64,000 nt of DNA from Roseibium sp. HPY-6 (GTDB taxonomy: Bacteria; Pseudomonadota; Alphaproteobacteria; Rhizobiales; Stappiaceae), in assembly GCF_040530035.1 (NCBI RefSeq), contig NZ_JBEWCD010000002.1:2091793-2155792 (forward strand). The letters run 5' to 3'. Of the stretch, positions 45,063-54,025 are shown in pieces. Within the stretch, counting starts at the first letter, position 1; every line of letters begins with the position of its first letter. Under the pieces are notes generated by a model that did not search any database, was not told the origin of the DNA, and worked only from the letters and a program-made list of their open reading frames with translations. The position numbers and the translations under genes were made by a program.

Positions 45063-45706
45063 AGGAAGCCGCCTTACGGGACCAGATCTGCCTGCTGGCG
45101 CGGTCGCTTTTTGAACGTGGCCTGACCCATGGCTCTACCGGCAATATCTCGGCACGCACCGAAGACGGGGGACTTCTGGTTTCACCGACGGGTACGAGTT
45201 TCGGCCGTCTCGATCCGGGCAGGCTCAGCAGGTTCGATTGTCAGGGCAAACATGTCGGCGGCGACAAGCCGACCAAGGAAATGCCCCTGCATACAGCTTT
45301 CTACGATACCCGTTCAACGGCAGGCGCGGTCGTTCATCTGCATTCCTGCCACTCGGTGGCACTTTCCATGCTTCCGGATGTCGACCCCGACAACTTTCTG
45401 CCACCCTTGACGGCTTATGGCATCATGCTGCTTGGAAAGGTAAAGCTTTTACCGGTTTTTGTGCCGGGAGATCCAGCGATGGGCACTGCCGTCCGGGGGC
45501 TGGCAGGCAAACGAAGCGCGGTGATGCTGGCCAATCACGGTCCCGTTGTCGCCGGCAAGGATGTGGAAGCTGCCTGCAACGCAATCGAGGAACTGGAGGC
45601 AACAGCGCGCTTGGCACTGATGCTTCGTGGCGCGGGTGCTCTGGCGCTCAATGCCGAACAGATCCAGGCAGTTGTGACGAAGTTCAATGTGGAGTGGGAT
45701 GATTGA
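45059..45706 (+). CDS. otnC: 3-oxo-tetronate 4-phosphate decarboxylase (class II aldolase family)
   Basis: The 215-residue class II aldolase-fold protein has GLTHGSTGNISAR, the Glu of TKEMPLH, the HLHSCHSVAL metal site and a later LANHGPV His. In the tetronate pathway OtnC decarboxylates 3-oxo-tetronate 4-phosphate to dihydroxyacetone phosphate. The assignment rests on its place between OtnK and OtnI. Confidence 0.9.
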   Translation: MKEAALRDQICLLARSLFERGLTHGSTGNISARTEDGGLLVSPTGTSFGRLDPGRLSRFDCQGKHVGGDKPTKEMPLHTAFYDTRSTAGAVVHLHSCHSVALSMLPDVDPDNFLPPLTAYGIMLLGKVKLLPVFVPGDPAMGTAVRGLAGKRSAVMLANHGPVVAGKDVEAACNAIEELEATARLALMLRGAGALALNAEQIQAVVTKFNVEWDD

Positions 45707-46461
45707 CCAGGTTTTCCGCCAATCTTGGGTTCTTGTGGAATGATCTGCCTTTGCCAGAAGCGATCAGGGCTGCGAAAGCTTCCGGGTTCCATGCCGTTGA
45801 GTGCCATTGGCCATATGAAACAGCCGCGCCTGTTATAAAGGCGGCGCTTGAGGAAACCGGCCTGGATATGCTCGGGCTGAACACGGTGCGCGGTGATGTT
45901 TCTGCTGGTGAAAACGGCTTGTCCGCACTTCCGGACCGGCAGGCGGAAGCACGCGCAGCGATAGATCAGGCCATCGACTACGCCGATGCGGTCGACGCGG
46001 CGGCCATCCACGTAATGGCGGGAAAGGCCACAGGCTCAAAGGCGCATGCAGTCTTTCTTGAGAATCTCGCATACGCGACGGATCGAACACGCCGGACGAT
46101 CTTGATCGAACCGCTCAACCGGCATGATGCGCCCGGCTATTTCCTGGAATCGACGACGCAGGCAAAGGACATTATTGCCGAACTCGCGCGACCGAACCTT
46201 AAACTCATGTTTGACTGCTATCATGTCGGCCGTTCAGAAGGCGATGTCATCACCCGCCTCACGGAACTTTTGCCGATTGTCGGCCACATTCAAATCGCCT
46301 CCGTTCCTTACCGAAGGCAACCTGACCACGGGGAATTACACTACCCGTCGATTTTTGCAAAAATCCTGGAATTGGGATGGCAACGCCCCATCGGGGCGGA
46401 ATACAAACCTGATGGCCAGACCGACACCAGTCTTGGTTGGTTGCGCGAATATACGCATTAG
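45703..46461 (+). CDS. otnI: 2-oxo-tetronate isomerase (hydroxypyruvate isomerase family)
   Basis: The 252-residue TIM-barrel protein resembles Hyi/OtnI: FSANLGFLWNDLPLPEAIRAAKASGFHAVECHWPY at the N-terminus, and metal-ligand Glu/Asp/His in ILIEPLN, LKLMFDCYHV and the C-terminal IGAEYKP. The start is TTG at 45703, overlapping the otnC stop, with GGAG ~8 nt upstream. It isomerises 2-oxo- to 3-oxo-tetronate, feeding OtnK. Confidence 0.9.
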   Translation: MTRFSANLGFLWNDLPLPEAIRAAKASGFHAVECHWPYETAAPVIKAALEETGLDMLGLNTVRGDVSAGENGLSALPDRQAEARAAIDQAIDYADAVDAAAIHVMAGKATGSKAHAVFLENLAYATDRTRRTILIEPLNRHDAPGYFLESTTQAKDIIAELARPNLKLMFDCYHVGRSEGDVITRLTELLPIVGHIQIASVPYRRQPDHGELHYPSIFAKILELGWQRPIGAEYKPDGQTDTSLGWLREYTH

Positions 46462-46777
46462 CAGCCGTACCGGCCCATGCTTCCGCCAATGAGCTACGCA
46501 AATGACGCTGCGGGACATCAGACCGGCTTGAAGGCGACCCTGGTCAGCTTTGAACCGCCAGTCACCGAGCACACAATCCGAATGAACGCCCGCTTTCGCT
46601 GTTTTGTGCTGGCTCGGAGTTTGACCGGGCTGTAGGCGTGGATCCCTTGGGATGTGTTTGGCGTTTGCGCCTGTTCCTGCAGGCGTCGCCGTGATGGAGT
46701 TCAAACGCGGCGGGTTTGGAACAAAGATCGATGTTTGGCAATTTCAGGTCTTTGACAGCCCGGTCCGGGCCAGTGGG
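46462..46777. other. Convergent intergenic region
   Basis: These ~315 bases separate the end of the tetronate operon from the minus-strand Nei gene. I see no gene, and no terminator hairpin strong enough to call. Confidence 0.5.
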
Positions 46778-47560
46778 TCAAACCGCGGGTTGACAGGCTT
46801 CGCAGAGGTACACTTTCCGATTTGCAATTTCGCGACACTCCACATTTCCCTTACACTTCGGACATACCTTCTTTCCAAATATGTTGACCCGCTCGGTGAG
46901 GCGTCCGCGTCCTTTTGGGACAAGTTCTGTCGTGATGATCGAGTTGCGCCAGACACCAATTTCCAGCAAGGCAACTGCGTCTTCCCAAAGCCGATCAAAA
47001 TCACCGCGGTTCAACTCCCGGCCCGGCGTAAAGGGATGGATGGCCAGGCGCCAAAGGATCTCCGTGCGGTAAATGTTCCCAATCCCCGCCATCACAGATT
47101 GGTCCATGATCAATCGACCTATTGGAGCTTTGCTCTTGGAGATCCTGTGATAAGCCCGGTCCCGGTCTGCATCCGCCCTGAGCACATCCGGTCCAATGCG
47201 GGCTGTCAGCGTGAGTAACTCCGGCTCGTCGAGCACCTCGCAAGTGTTTGGACCATTGATGTCGATTACATGACCGGGACCCACCAGACGCACACGCACA
47301 GCGCCCTTTGGCTCACTAAGCGGAAGCTTTGATTTGCGGAGCTTGCCGAATAGACCAAGATGGATGTGCAGGGACAGTCCTTGTTCAAAGTGGTAGATCA
47401 AATGCTTTCCGTAGGCCTCTACACCTGTACAAAGCAAACCGTCTATTCGCTTTGCCCCTTCGGCAAACCTTCCTTGCGGAGAAGAAACGCCCAGAACTTG
47501 ACCAGCCAGAACTTTGCGGTGATCGCGCGCTGCGCGGTGGATTGTGTGACCTTCCGGCAA
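46778..47560 (-). CDS. nei: Fpg/Nei-family DNA glycosylase (endonuclease VIII-like)
   Basis: The 260-residue protein begins PEGHTIHRAA, giving the catalytic Pro2 and Glu3 of the Fpg/Nei family after initiator Met removal. It has a helix-two-turn-helix (MAGIGNIYRTEILWR) and a C-terminal four-Cys zinc finger (CPKC...CEAC). The GHTIHRAA wording is typical of Nei rather than MutM. The start codon is TTG (47560), preceded by AAGGAG. It excises oxidised pyrimidines and nicks the strand by beta/delta elimination. Confidence 0.92.
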   Translation of the reverse strand: MPEGHTIHRAARDHRKVLAGQVLGVSSPQGRFAEGAKRIDGLLCTGVEAYGKHLIYHFEQGLSLHIHLGLFGKLRKSKLPLSEPKGAVRVRLVGPGHVIDINGPNTCEVLDEPELLTLTARIGPDVLRADADRDRAYHRISKSKAPIGRLIMDQSVMAGIGNIYRTEILWRLAIHPFTPGRELNRGDFDRLWEDAVALLEIGVWRNSIITTELVPKGRGRLTERVNIFGKKVCPKCKGNVECREIANRKVYLCEACQPAV

Positions 47561-47760
47561 GATGACTCCTTGAGATATTTCAACCAGGTTTTCGGTGTGT
47601 TACGCCGCAGACGGTCCAGCAGTTTGCCGAACCTCACCTTTTGAAAAACACCTTCAAAATAGGGTGGATCCTGCCTTCCAAAAGACAAAAGGCCCGACTT
47701 GAGAGTGTTTTGCGCAAAATCGTTGAGGTTTTGTCCGCCGAATTTTTTGCCGAGAGATAG

Positions 47761-48393
47761 TCAACTCACCGCAAGATGAACCTCGTTATGCCGTTGCGCT
47801 GGAAGGACATAGGGCGCGTCGTAAAAGGCATATGCAAACGCACCGTGCGTCGTAATCTTGTGTTCTTTGAGGAGTGCCTTAAGACGAGCGGCAGCACCTT
47901 GGAAGTTCCGATCCGACCAGCGTCCGGAAAACGACAATGTCGCAACACGGCAGGAAGGCAGACTGACGAGTTCGACCCGCTTGTCATTTGGCGCGGAAGC
48001 AGTCTGTGCAGTCGTGGCAGCTGGCAGAAAAAAGGAAACCAGCCAATACTCCGGGAGCGCAGCTACCGCGTTTCTTTCTGACGTGTCTTCAGCGGAAAAG
48101 GTCTCGGGCTGCTGGATCACGGGCGCGGTCATCGCGTATGTCCGGCGGTCGCGATTATTGCCTGAAATATAGCTGTAAAGCGCGTTGAACCCTTTGCGCG
48201 TTGCGTGACTGCGCCCTCCCGGGATCTTGATCTGTACAGCACTGCATTCGAAATAATCCCGAAGTTCGTAGCTGCCATGCGTGTCCAGCACCTCGTATGA
48301 CGGCTGCTCAAGTGTGGAACGTTCGTGGTTCGCCTTTACCAATCTCAACTCCCCCGGTTGACTGTAAGCGGCCGACGCGACGGCAGCTTCCAC
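47761..48393 (-). CDS. SOUL heme-binding family protein
   Basis: The 210-residue protein resembles the SOUL/HBP family: YEVLDTHGSYELRDY at the start of the fold, then GFNALYSYISGNNRDRRTYAMTAPVIQQ, the classic 'I.M T.PV' strand. The proposed start is GTG at 48393. Bacterial SOUL proteins are of uncertain function but bind heme or related porphyrins. It diverges from the photolyase-like gene. Confidence 0.87.
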   Translation of the reverse strand: MEAAVASAAYSQPGELRLVKANHERSTLEQPSYEVLDTHGSYELRDYFECSAVQIKIPGGRSHATRKGFNALYSYISGNNRDRRTYAMTAPVIQQPETFSAEDTSERNAVAALPEYWLVSFFLPAATTAQTASAPNDKRVELVSLPSCRVATLSFSGRWSDRNFQGAAARLKALLKEHKITTHGAFAYAFYDAPYVLPAQRHNEVHLAVS

Positions 48394-48606
48394 CTATCTC
48401 GGCCATCTGGTGCAAATGAGAGCGACTGCCAGATCAAGTGGGACAGCGTGACGCAAGTCGACCGCCGGTAACCGTTCCGAGCAAATCAGTTTTTTGACAG
48501 TGAACGTGCTCCTTTGCTGATCGGAGATCCGGTTTCGCATGCGAGCTTGCGAGCTCATGCATCCATAGACAGCTTGCCTCCGTATTCAGAGCGACGAAGT
48601 GAGGCA

Positions 48607-49833
48607 ATGATACCAATGATCACCTGGAAACCGACACGCTCTGAAGCTCTTCAGGTGCTCGAAGACTTCATCCCGAAGATGGGCCGGGCTTATGCATCCG
48701 GCCGCAACTATGACCACGGCCCGGGAGCGCATCAATCTGTCTCCTGCTTGTCACCCTACATTCGGCGACGCCTGATCACCGAGCAGGAAGTGGTGAACGC
48801 GGCACTGGAGCACCACGGTCAGTCAGGCGCGGAAAAATTCATTCAAGAGGTCCTTTGGCGAAGCTACTTCAAAGGCTGGCTTGAGCGCCGGCCTGGTGTC
48901 TGGTCCGCCTATAGGCAAGGACTCGCACAGGATCTGGACGCTGTCTCGGCAAATGCGGGACGGCAACGTGCCTTGGAGGAAGCGGAATCAGGCCGCACCG
49001 GACTGGACTGCTTTGATGCCTGGGCCAGGGAGCTGACAGACACGGGATACCTGCACAATCATGCCCGTATGTGGTTCGCATCCATTTGGATCTTCACCTT
49101 GAAACTGCCCTGGCGCGTTGGCGCTGACTTTTTCCTCCGGCATCTTCTGGATGGTGATCCTGCCTCGAACACATTAAGCTGGCGCTGGGTTGCGGGACTG
49201 CACACGCGCGGCAAGCTCTACGAAGCACAGGCTTGGAACATTGAAAAGTTCACTGGCGGTCGCTTTACGCCAGAACCTTTTGACTTCGAGACCGCACCCA
49301 TTGCACTTGACGGGACTGAGCCTGAGGGGCTGCCGCCATTGCAACCCGTTCGTCCCGCACGTCCACCTGAGCGCAACACGCCGACACTCGTTGTGCTTAC
49401 CGAAGATGACTGCTTGCCAGAAACGCTTTTTCCAGATCACCTCGATATCCGGAGCGTCGCCATTCTCCCGACCAGCGAATTGCGGTCTCCGCGTCCCGTG
49501 GCCGGCGCGGTTGCGCGTTTCGAAACCGGGGCACTTCTGGACGCTGGAGAGCGGTTTGGAAACGGCCATGAAATGTTGGATGCGGCATTGCCTGAAAGCC
49601 TGGTTGTCTTGGCTGAGCGCTGCGGTGCACGGCAGCTTCTTGCGCCCTTCGCACCGACCGGTCCGCTTAAGGACTTTTTTGACGCCGCTGCACCGGCAAT
49701 CGCAAAGCAAGGCCTCTGTCTCAGTGAATGTCGCCGACCCTGGGACGACGCTGTGTGGCGGTACGCTTCGGCAGGTTTTTTCAAGGTCAAAAAGCAGATC
49801 CCCAACATTCTCGACACGATGGCTGCTGCGTAA
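48607..49833 (+). CDS. FAD-binding photolyase/cryptochrome-like protein with unusual domain order
   Basis: The 408-residue protein starts directly with the photolyase FAD-binding helical domain (~1-245). Evidence is the N-terminal YDHGPGAHQSVSCLSPYIRRRLIT, the WRSYFKGWLERRP helix, GYLHNHARMWFAS and the GDPASNTLSWRWVAG FAD pocket. The N-terminal antenna domain is absent. Instead a Rossmann-like segment follows at ~260-400 (TLVVLTEDDC; LLAPFAPTGP; final WRYASAGFFKVKKQIP). The ATG at 48607 is chosen for GAGG upstream and the start of homology. It could be a light-sensing or repair enzyme; DNA repair activity is not certain. Confidence 0.82.
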   Translation: MIPMITWKPTRSEALQVLEDFIPKMGRAYASGRNYDHGPGAHQSVSCLSPYIRRRLITEQEVVNAALEHHGQSGAEKFIQEVLWRSYFKGWLERRPGVWSAYRQGLAQDLDAVSANAGRQRALEEAESGRTGLDCFDAWARELTDTGYLHNHARMWFASIWIFTLKLPWRVGADFFLRHLLDGDPASNTLSWRWVAGLHTRGKLYEAQAWNIEKFTGGRFTPEPFDFETAPIALDGTEPEGLPPLQPVRPARPPERNTPTLVVLTEDDCLPETLFPDHLDIRSVAILPTSELRSPRPVAGAVARFETGALLDAGERFGNGHEMLDAALPESLVVLAERCGARQLLAPFAPTGPLKDFFDAAAPAIAKQGLCLSECRRPWDDAVWRYASAGFFKVKKQIPNILDTMAAA

Positions 49834-50008
49834 CAGAAACCGATGTGACACAGCCCAGTGCGCAAAAACGCGAAAACCGTATATCGCTGGAGTCTCGATG
49901 CGTCTGTCTGTCCTGTCGCGTGCTGGCGCCTGGGATGTATAAGAACGACAGGCAAAATCCCTGCCGCTGCTCGGCAATACAGTATCCAAAAAGGACTGAA
50001 CGCGAGAC

Positions 50009-50425
50009 ATGAAAATCTTGGCACTTGCCGTTGTCGTTCTTTTGCTGGTCGCGGTCGTCGTGGCGGTTTACATCCGATTTGCACCCGTCAAAAGCGCCGA
50101 TGTATCACTGCTGCCAAGTAATGCGCCAGGCGACTATGCCTTGCCCGGTGGCTTTTATGCCGTGCGCCCGCTCGAAGCTGTCGATCCAGTTGCTTTGGAA
50201 GCGCAGATTGCAGCGACGGTGCGCACCAAAAAGGTGTCCGGTTCAGCACGTGACCTTCCCATGATTTTTATCCACCGTTCACTGGTGTGGGGGTTTCCGG
50301 ATGTGACCCATGTCTGGGTCGACGCGGACAACCTGCATGTCCACTCCCATCTCGTCTTCGGCAAAAGCGACCTTGGCGTTAACCGCGAAAGAATGCAGTC
50401 CTGGTTTGCCAGCCTGGGGCTCTAG
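50009..50425 (+). CDS. DUF1499-family membrane-anchored protein
   Basis: The 138-residue protein has one N-terminal membrane segment (~3-25) and a small domain typical of DUF1499: ARDLPMIFIHRSLVWGFPDVTHVWV and the closing VNRERMQSWFASL. The function of the family is unknown. No operon partner is evident. Confidence 0.82.
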   Translation: MKILALAVVVLLLVAVVVAVYIRFAPVKSADVSLLPSNAPGDYALPGGFYAVRPLEAVDPVALEAQIAATVRTKKVSGSARDLPMIFIHRSLVWGFPDVTHVWVDADNLHVHSHLVFGKSDLGVNRERMQSWFASLGL

Positions 50426-50589
50426 GGAACGCACGCGAGCAGAAAAGGGTAGTGCGGCAGAGAGATACTCTTTGGGCTGAAATGCTCTGCACCTGCGTAC
50501 GGCCGAGATTTACGCTTTTCTGATCCGAAAGCAAAGGCCCGAAGGGAGGAGGGTGCTGAAGGCCGCAGCCCTTGCAGCGGCGCGGTTCG

Positions 50590-51603
50590 TCAGGTGCCGC
50601 GAACGATCAACTGGGCCTCAAACTCAAATGTCTGTTCGGCGCCGCTGTCATTGCCGTTGTCACGCAGGACTTGAAGGGCCTGTTCGGCAAGGGGGGTGAC
50701 AGGGACGCTGATCGTGGAAATGCCGCCCTCGATCCACGTGTAGAACGAGGGATCGCCGTAGCCGATGAACGCGATTGCTTCGCCGGGTTTCTTGCCTGAG
50801 GTGAGCAGCGCATTCAGAGCGCCGTTGGAAATTTCGAACCCCCCGCACACAATGGCTGTCGCTTTATTTTGCTCAATCAGCGCGTTGGCCGAAGCGCCTC
50901 CCATCTGAAACGATGGTGGCGCGGTTTTGACCAGATCCGGGTCACGTTCGAGCCCGCATTTTGCGAGCCCGCTCAAGTAAGCTTTCAGTCTGTTCCGCCC
51001 GGACGACAGACTGGAATGCGCGCCGATATAGGCGATGTGTTCGTGACCTTGGATGTAAAGGTGTTCAACGGCACCTGCAATCGCGTTCGTGTCATCTACT
51101 AAAATGGCGCTCTCACTGCCATTCATGGGCCGCTGCCGGATCAGTTGAATGATGTTGATGCCGTCGAGATGGACCGGCGTTTGAGTTTCCTCCGCCTGCG
51201 CGACAGGTGCTGGAACCACAACGACGGCCTTGGCCTGAACCTCTCGAAGTTGCTGCAGGGCATGCTGTTCCGTGATGAAGTCATCGTTTGTCAGATGAAT
51301 GATGAGCTGAAACGCAAAACTCTCGCAGATGCTGGCAAGTTCATTGGCAAACCGCGCATAAAACTCATTGACGATATTGGGCAGCAGCAGCCCGATGATT
51401 TTGGTGCCGTCGCCGCGCATGGCCATCGCCGCGGCGTTCTTCACATAGCCGAGTTCCGCTGCTCTGTTCCTGACAAGTTCACGCGTTTCCTTCTGAACGT
51501 TTGGGTGATCCGAAAGTGCCCTGGACACGGTCATGTGCGAAATGCCGAGGTCCCTGGCAATGGTTTTGATTGTGACCCGAGCCGCCAAGAGGACGTTCTC
51601 CAT
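50590..51603 (-). CDS. LacI-family repressor of the deoxy-acid/enolase-paralogue regulon
   Basis: The 337-residue regulator has an N-terminal LacI helix-turn-helix (TIKTIARDLGISHMTVSRAL, ~11-30) and an effector domain (IIGLLLPNIVNEFYARFANEL). It diverges from the kinase-enolase-hydrolase operon. The 16-bp palindrome ATGTTCACGTGAACAT at 51656 and a near copy at 55669 are its likely binding sites, so it would control both the enzyme genes and the CUT1 importer. Confidence 0.92.
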   Translation of the reverse strand: MENVLLAARVTIKTIARDLGISHMTVSRALSDHPNVQKETRELVRNRAAELGYVKNAAAMAMRGDGTKIIGLLLPNIVNEFYARFANELASICESFAFQLIIHLTNDDFITEQHALQQLREVQAKAVVVVPAPVAQAEETQTPVHLDGINIIQLIRQRPMNGSESAILVDDTNAIAGAVEHLYIQGHEHIAYIGAHSSLSSGRNRLKAYLSGLAKCGLERDPDLVKTAPPSFQMGGASANALIEQNKATAIVCGGFEISNGALNALLTSGKKPGEAIAFIGYGDPSFYTWIEGGISTISVPVTPLAEQALQVLRDNGNDSGAEQTFEFEAQLIVRGT

Positions 51604-51628
51604 TTTTCATTGTTGCGCAAACTATGGC

Positions 51629-51671
51629 TTGACAGATCTGATAGTGCAATGGCAAATGTTCACGTGAACAT
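51629..51671 (+). promoter_or_regulatory. Promoter and LacI-type operator upstream of the kinase gene
   Basis: TTGACA (51629-51634) is followed after ~17 bp by a weak -10 region, which runs into the perfect palindrome ATGTTCACGTGAACAT (51656-51671). Repressor bound here would cover the -10/start-site region. The kinase ATG is 10 bp downstream, so the leader is very short. Confidence 0.65.
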
Positions 51672-51680
51672 AGTTTCCTG

Positions 51681-52715
51681 ATGAGGCGACAAAACCACAA
51701 AATGCCGACAGACCTGCGAAACAGATGCGAACAATTGGCGGCTGAGATCGGCCTGGTGGATCCGGCTGCGATCGACGACGTATTGCCGCTGACCGGTGGT
51801 GTCGCTTCGGACATCGCCATGGTGAACGCGGATGGCAAGCGGTTCTGCATCAAGTTCGCATTGCCGAAACTGAAGGTGGCCGAAGACTGGCATGCGCCGG
51901 TTCACAGGAACAAGGCGGAGTATGAGTGGCTGCGGACCGCGGCACGGATTGCACCGGAGTGTGCCGTAAAGTTGTTTGGCCGTTCGGATAGCCTGCACGG
52001 TTTTGCAATGGAGTACGTCTCCGGTGAGGAGGTCTCTCTCTGGAAAACAGATCTTCTGGAAGGCAAGTCGGACAGCAGCAGACCGGCTGCCGTCGGAGAT
52101 CTCATTGGCCGGATACACCAGGCTTCCAGCAAGCCGGAGTTCGACACCGCGCCCTTCCAGAACCGGGACGACTTTTACGCAATCCGCATCGAGCCCTATC
52201 TCGTGTTCACGGCGTCAAAACACGCGAAAGTTTCTTCGGAATTACATCAACTTGCCGACAGCCTTTACGAAACCTCAAAAGTACTCGTGCATGGAGATGT
52301 CAGTCCTAAGAACACTTTGTTCAGGGTGGAAAAACCGATCATTCTGGATGCCGAATGCGCGACTATGGGAGCGCCGGAATTCGATGTTGCTTTCTGCCTG
52401 AATCACCTTGTTCTCAAGGCACAGCACGTTGCCTCCCTTCGTGCCGATCTGGCCACGCACGCGCATGTGTTCTGGTCCGCTTATGCGGAAAAGGTCAGCT
52501 GGGAGCCGGCTGCGGAGCTGGAAGCAAGGGTCTGCCGTCTTTTGCCGGCCCTGATGCTGGCACGGGTCGATGGAAAGTCGCCAGTCGAATACCTCGATGA
52601 AGAATCGCGAGGCGTTATCCGTGACGTATCGATGAGGCTTCTGATGGTCCCCAAAACCACCATCGCAGGCATTGTCGATGAACTGCTTGATACCTGGAAG
52701 GGCGATAATCCGTGA
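51681..52715 (+). CDS. APH/choline-kinase-fold small-molecule phosphotransferase
   Basis: The 344-residue protein has the kinase catalytic loop LVHGDVSPKNTLF and the metal-binding DAEC that replaces DFG-type IDWE. The N-lobe carries FCIKFALPKL with the ATP lysine. Related enzymes phosphorylate aminoglycosides, choline, methylthioribose or homoserine. Position as the first gene of a catabolic operon, overlapping the enolase paralogue by 4 bp, suggests that it phosphorylates a pathway intermediate rather than an antibiotic. A second ATG at 51702 is an alternative start. Confidence 0.8.
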   Translation: MRRQNHKMPTDLRNRCEQLAAEIGLVDPAAIDDVLPLTGGVASDIAMVNADGKRFCIKFALPKLKVAEDWHAPVHRNKAEYEWLRTAARIAPECAVKLFGRSDSLHGFAMEYVSGEEVSLWKTDLLEGKSDSSRPAAVGDLIGRIHQASSKPEFDTAPFQNRDDFYAIRIEPYLVFTASKHAKVSSELHQLADSLYETSKVLVHGDVSPKNTLFRVEKPIILDAECATMGAPEFDVAFCLNHLVLKAQHVASLRADLATHAHVFWSAYAEKVSWEPAAELEARVCRLLPALMLARVDGKSPVEYLDEESRGVIRDVSMRLLMVPKTTIAGIVDELLDTWKGDNP

Positions 52716-54025
52716 CTGCAATTCACTCGGTCAAAGGACGGCGCGTATGGGATTCGCGGGGCAATCCGACAATCGAAGTCGATGTGCGCCTGGAAGACGG
52801 TTCCCTTGGCCGGGCGATTGCGCCGGCTGGGGCGAGCAGGGGGACACGCGAAGCGCTGGACCTGCGCGACGGTGGGAACCGGCTGCGGGGCAAGGGCGTT
52901 GCAAACGCATTGCGCGGCCTCAACGAAAGGATCGCACCGGCGCTGATCGGAATGAATGCGGCCGACCAGTTGTCGATCGATCAGAAACTCCTCGCGCTGG
53001 ACCCGACGCCGATCAAGGAAAACCTGGGCGGCAACGCGATGGTTGCCACGTCGCTGGCCGTTCTTCATGCCACGGCCGCGAGCGCTGGAAAATCGCTCTG
53101 GCAACACGTTGCCGATCACTATGGCTGCACTGCGTCGCTGCCTCTGCCTGAAATCCAGATTTTCGGCGGAGGTGCGCATGCAGGACGGCGGGTCGACATC
53201 CAGGACTTCATGATCATGGTGCCTGGGGCAAAGAGCTTCGATGAGGTTATGGAAGTGACCAACGAGGTTTATTTTGCCGCCGGCGACCTGATGTCGTCGC
53301 GCGGCTGTCTTGCCGGTGTTGCGGACGAAGGTGGTTGGTGGCCGGAGTTCAAGAGCAACGAGGAAGCCCTGGAAACGCTGATCCTTGCCATTGAGAAGGC
53401 TGGCGAGAAACCGGGCGATCGTGTGGTGATTTCTCTCGATGTTGCCGCTTCGGAGTTCGGACGCGAAGGCCGCTACCGTCTTGCGCTTGAAGACCGGGAA
53501 ATGGACAGCGGCGAGCTGATTGATCTGCTGGGAAGCTGGCTTGATACCTATCCGATTGTCTCGATCGAAGATCCGCTTGGCGAGGATGATACACCGGGCA
53601 TGGTCGAATTCACGAAGAGGCACGGTGAAAGCGTGCAGATCATCGGAGATGATTATCTGGTCACGAACGCGGATCTCGTCGAACAGGCCAAGGCCGATGG
53701 TGCCTGCAATGCCGTTCTGGTCAAGGTGAACCAGGCGGGAACGGTCAGCGAGGCCGTTCAGGCCTTCTCGGCGGCCAGGCAGGCCGGTTGGGGCGCGATT
53801 GTTTCCGCGCGTTCCGGCGAAACAGAGGATGTCTCGATTTCTCACCTTGCAACTGGTCTTGGCTGCGATCAGCTCAAAGTCGGCTCCTTCACGCGATCGG
53901 AACGCATGGTGAAATGGAACGAGTGCCTGCGCATTCAGGAAGAACTGGGAACGGATACGTTCGCCGCGGGCCGCGCATTGCGTGGAACATGGTGGGGCAG
54001 GAAGCAAACGGGAATGAATAGATGA
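52712..54025 (+). CDS. Divergent enolase paralogue, probable alternative dehydratase
   Basis: The 437-residue protein aligns with enolase end to end (RVWDSRGNPTIEV, ADEGG, SIEDPL, SARSGETED) and keeps the metal ligands Asp243, Glu286 and Asp313, plus Glu206, Lys338 and Lys389. Several active-site positions differ from canonical enolase. HRSGE is ARSGE (Ala366), QEFM is QDFM (Asp165), NGGEHA is GGGAHA (Gly153, Ala155) and GASTG is GASRG. The start is GTG at 52712, overlapping the kinase stop. Its place in a LacI-regulated sugar operon argues for dehydration of a phosphorylated sugar acid instead of glycolysis. Canonical enolase activity cannot be excluded. Confidence 0.85.
   Translation: MTAIHSVKGRRVWDSRGNPTIEVDVRLEDGSLGRAIAPAGASRGTREALDLRDGGNRLRGKGVANALRGLNERIAPALIGMNAADQLSIDQKLLALDPTPIKENLGGNAMVATSLAVLHATAASAGKSLWQHVADHYGCTASLPLPEIQIFGGGAHAGRRVDIQDFMIMVPGAKSFDEVMEVTNEVYFAAGDLMSSRGCLAGVADEGGWWPEFKSNEEALETLILAIEKAGEKPGDRVVISLDVAASEFGREGRYRLALEDREMDSGELIDLLGSWLDTYPIVSIEDPLGEDDTPGMVEFTKRHGESVQIIGDDYLVTNADLVEQAKADGACNAVLVKVNQAGTVSEAVQAFSAARQAGWGAIVSARSGETEDVSISHLATGLGCDQLKVGSFTRSERMVKWNECLRIQEELGTDTFAAGRALRGTWWGRKQTGMNR

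Noticed and set aside
51681..52715. Aminoglycoside resistance gene
   Set aside because: The APH fold is shared by many metabolic kinases, and its operon overlap with an enolase paralogue points to catabolism, not resistance.
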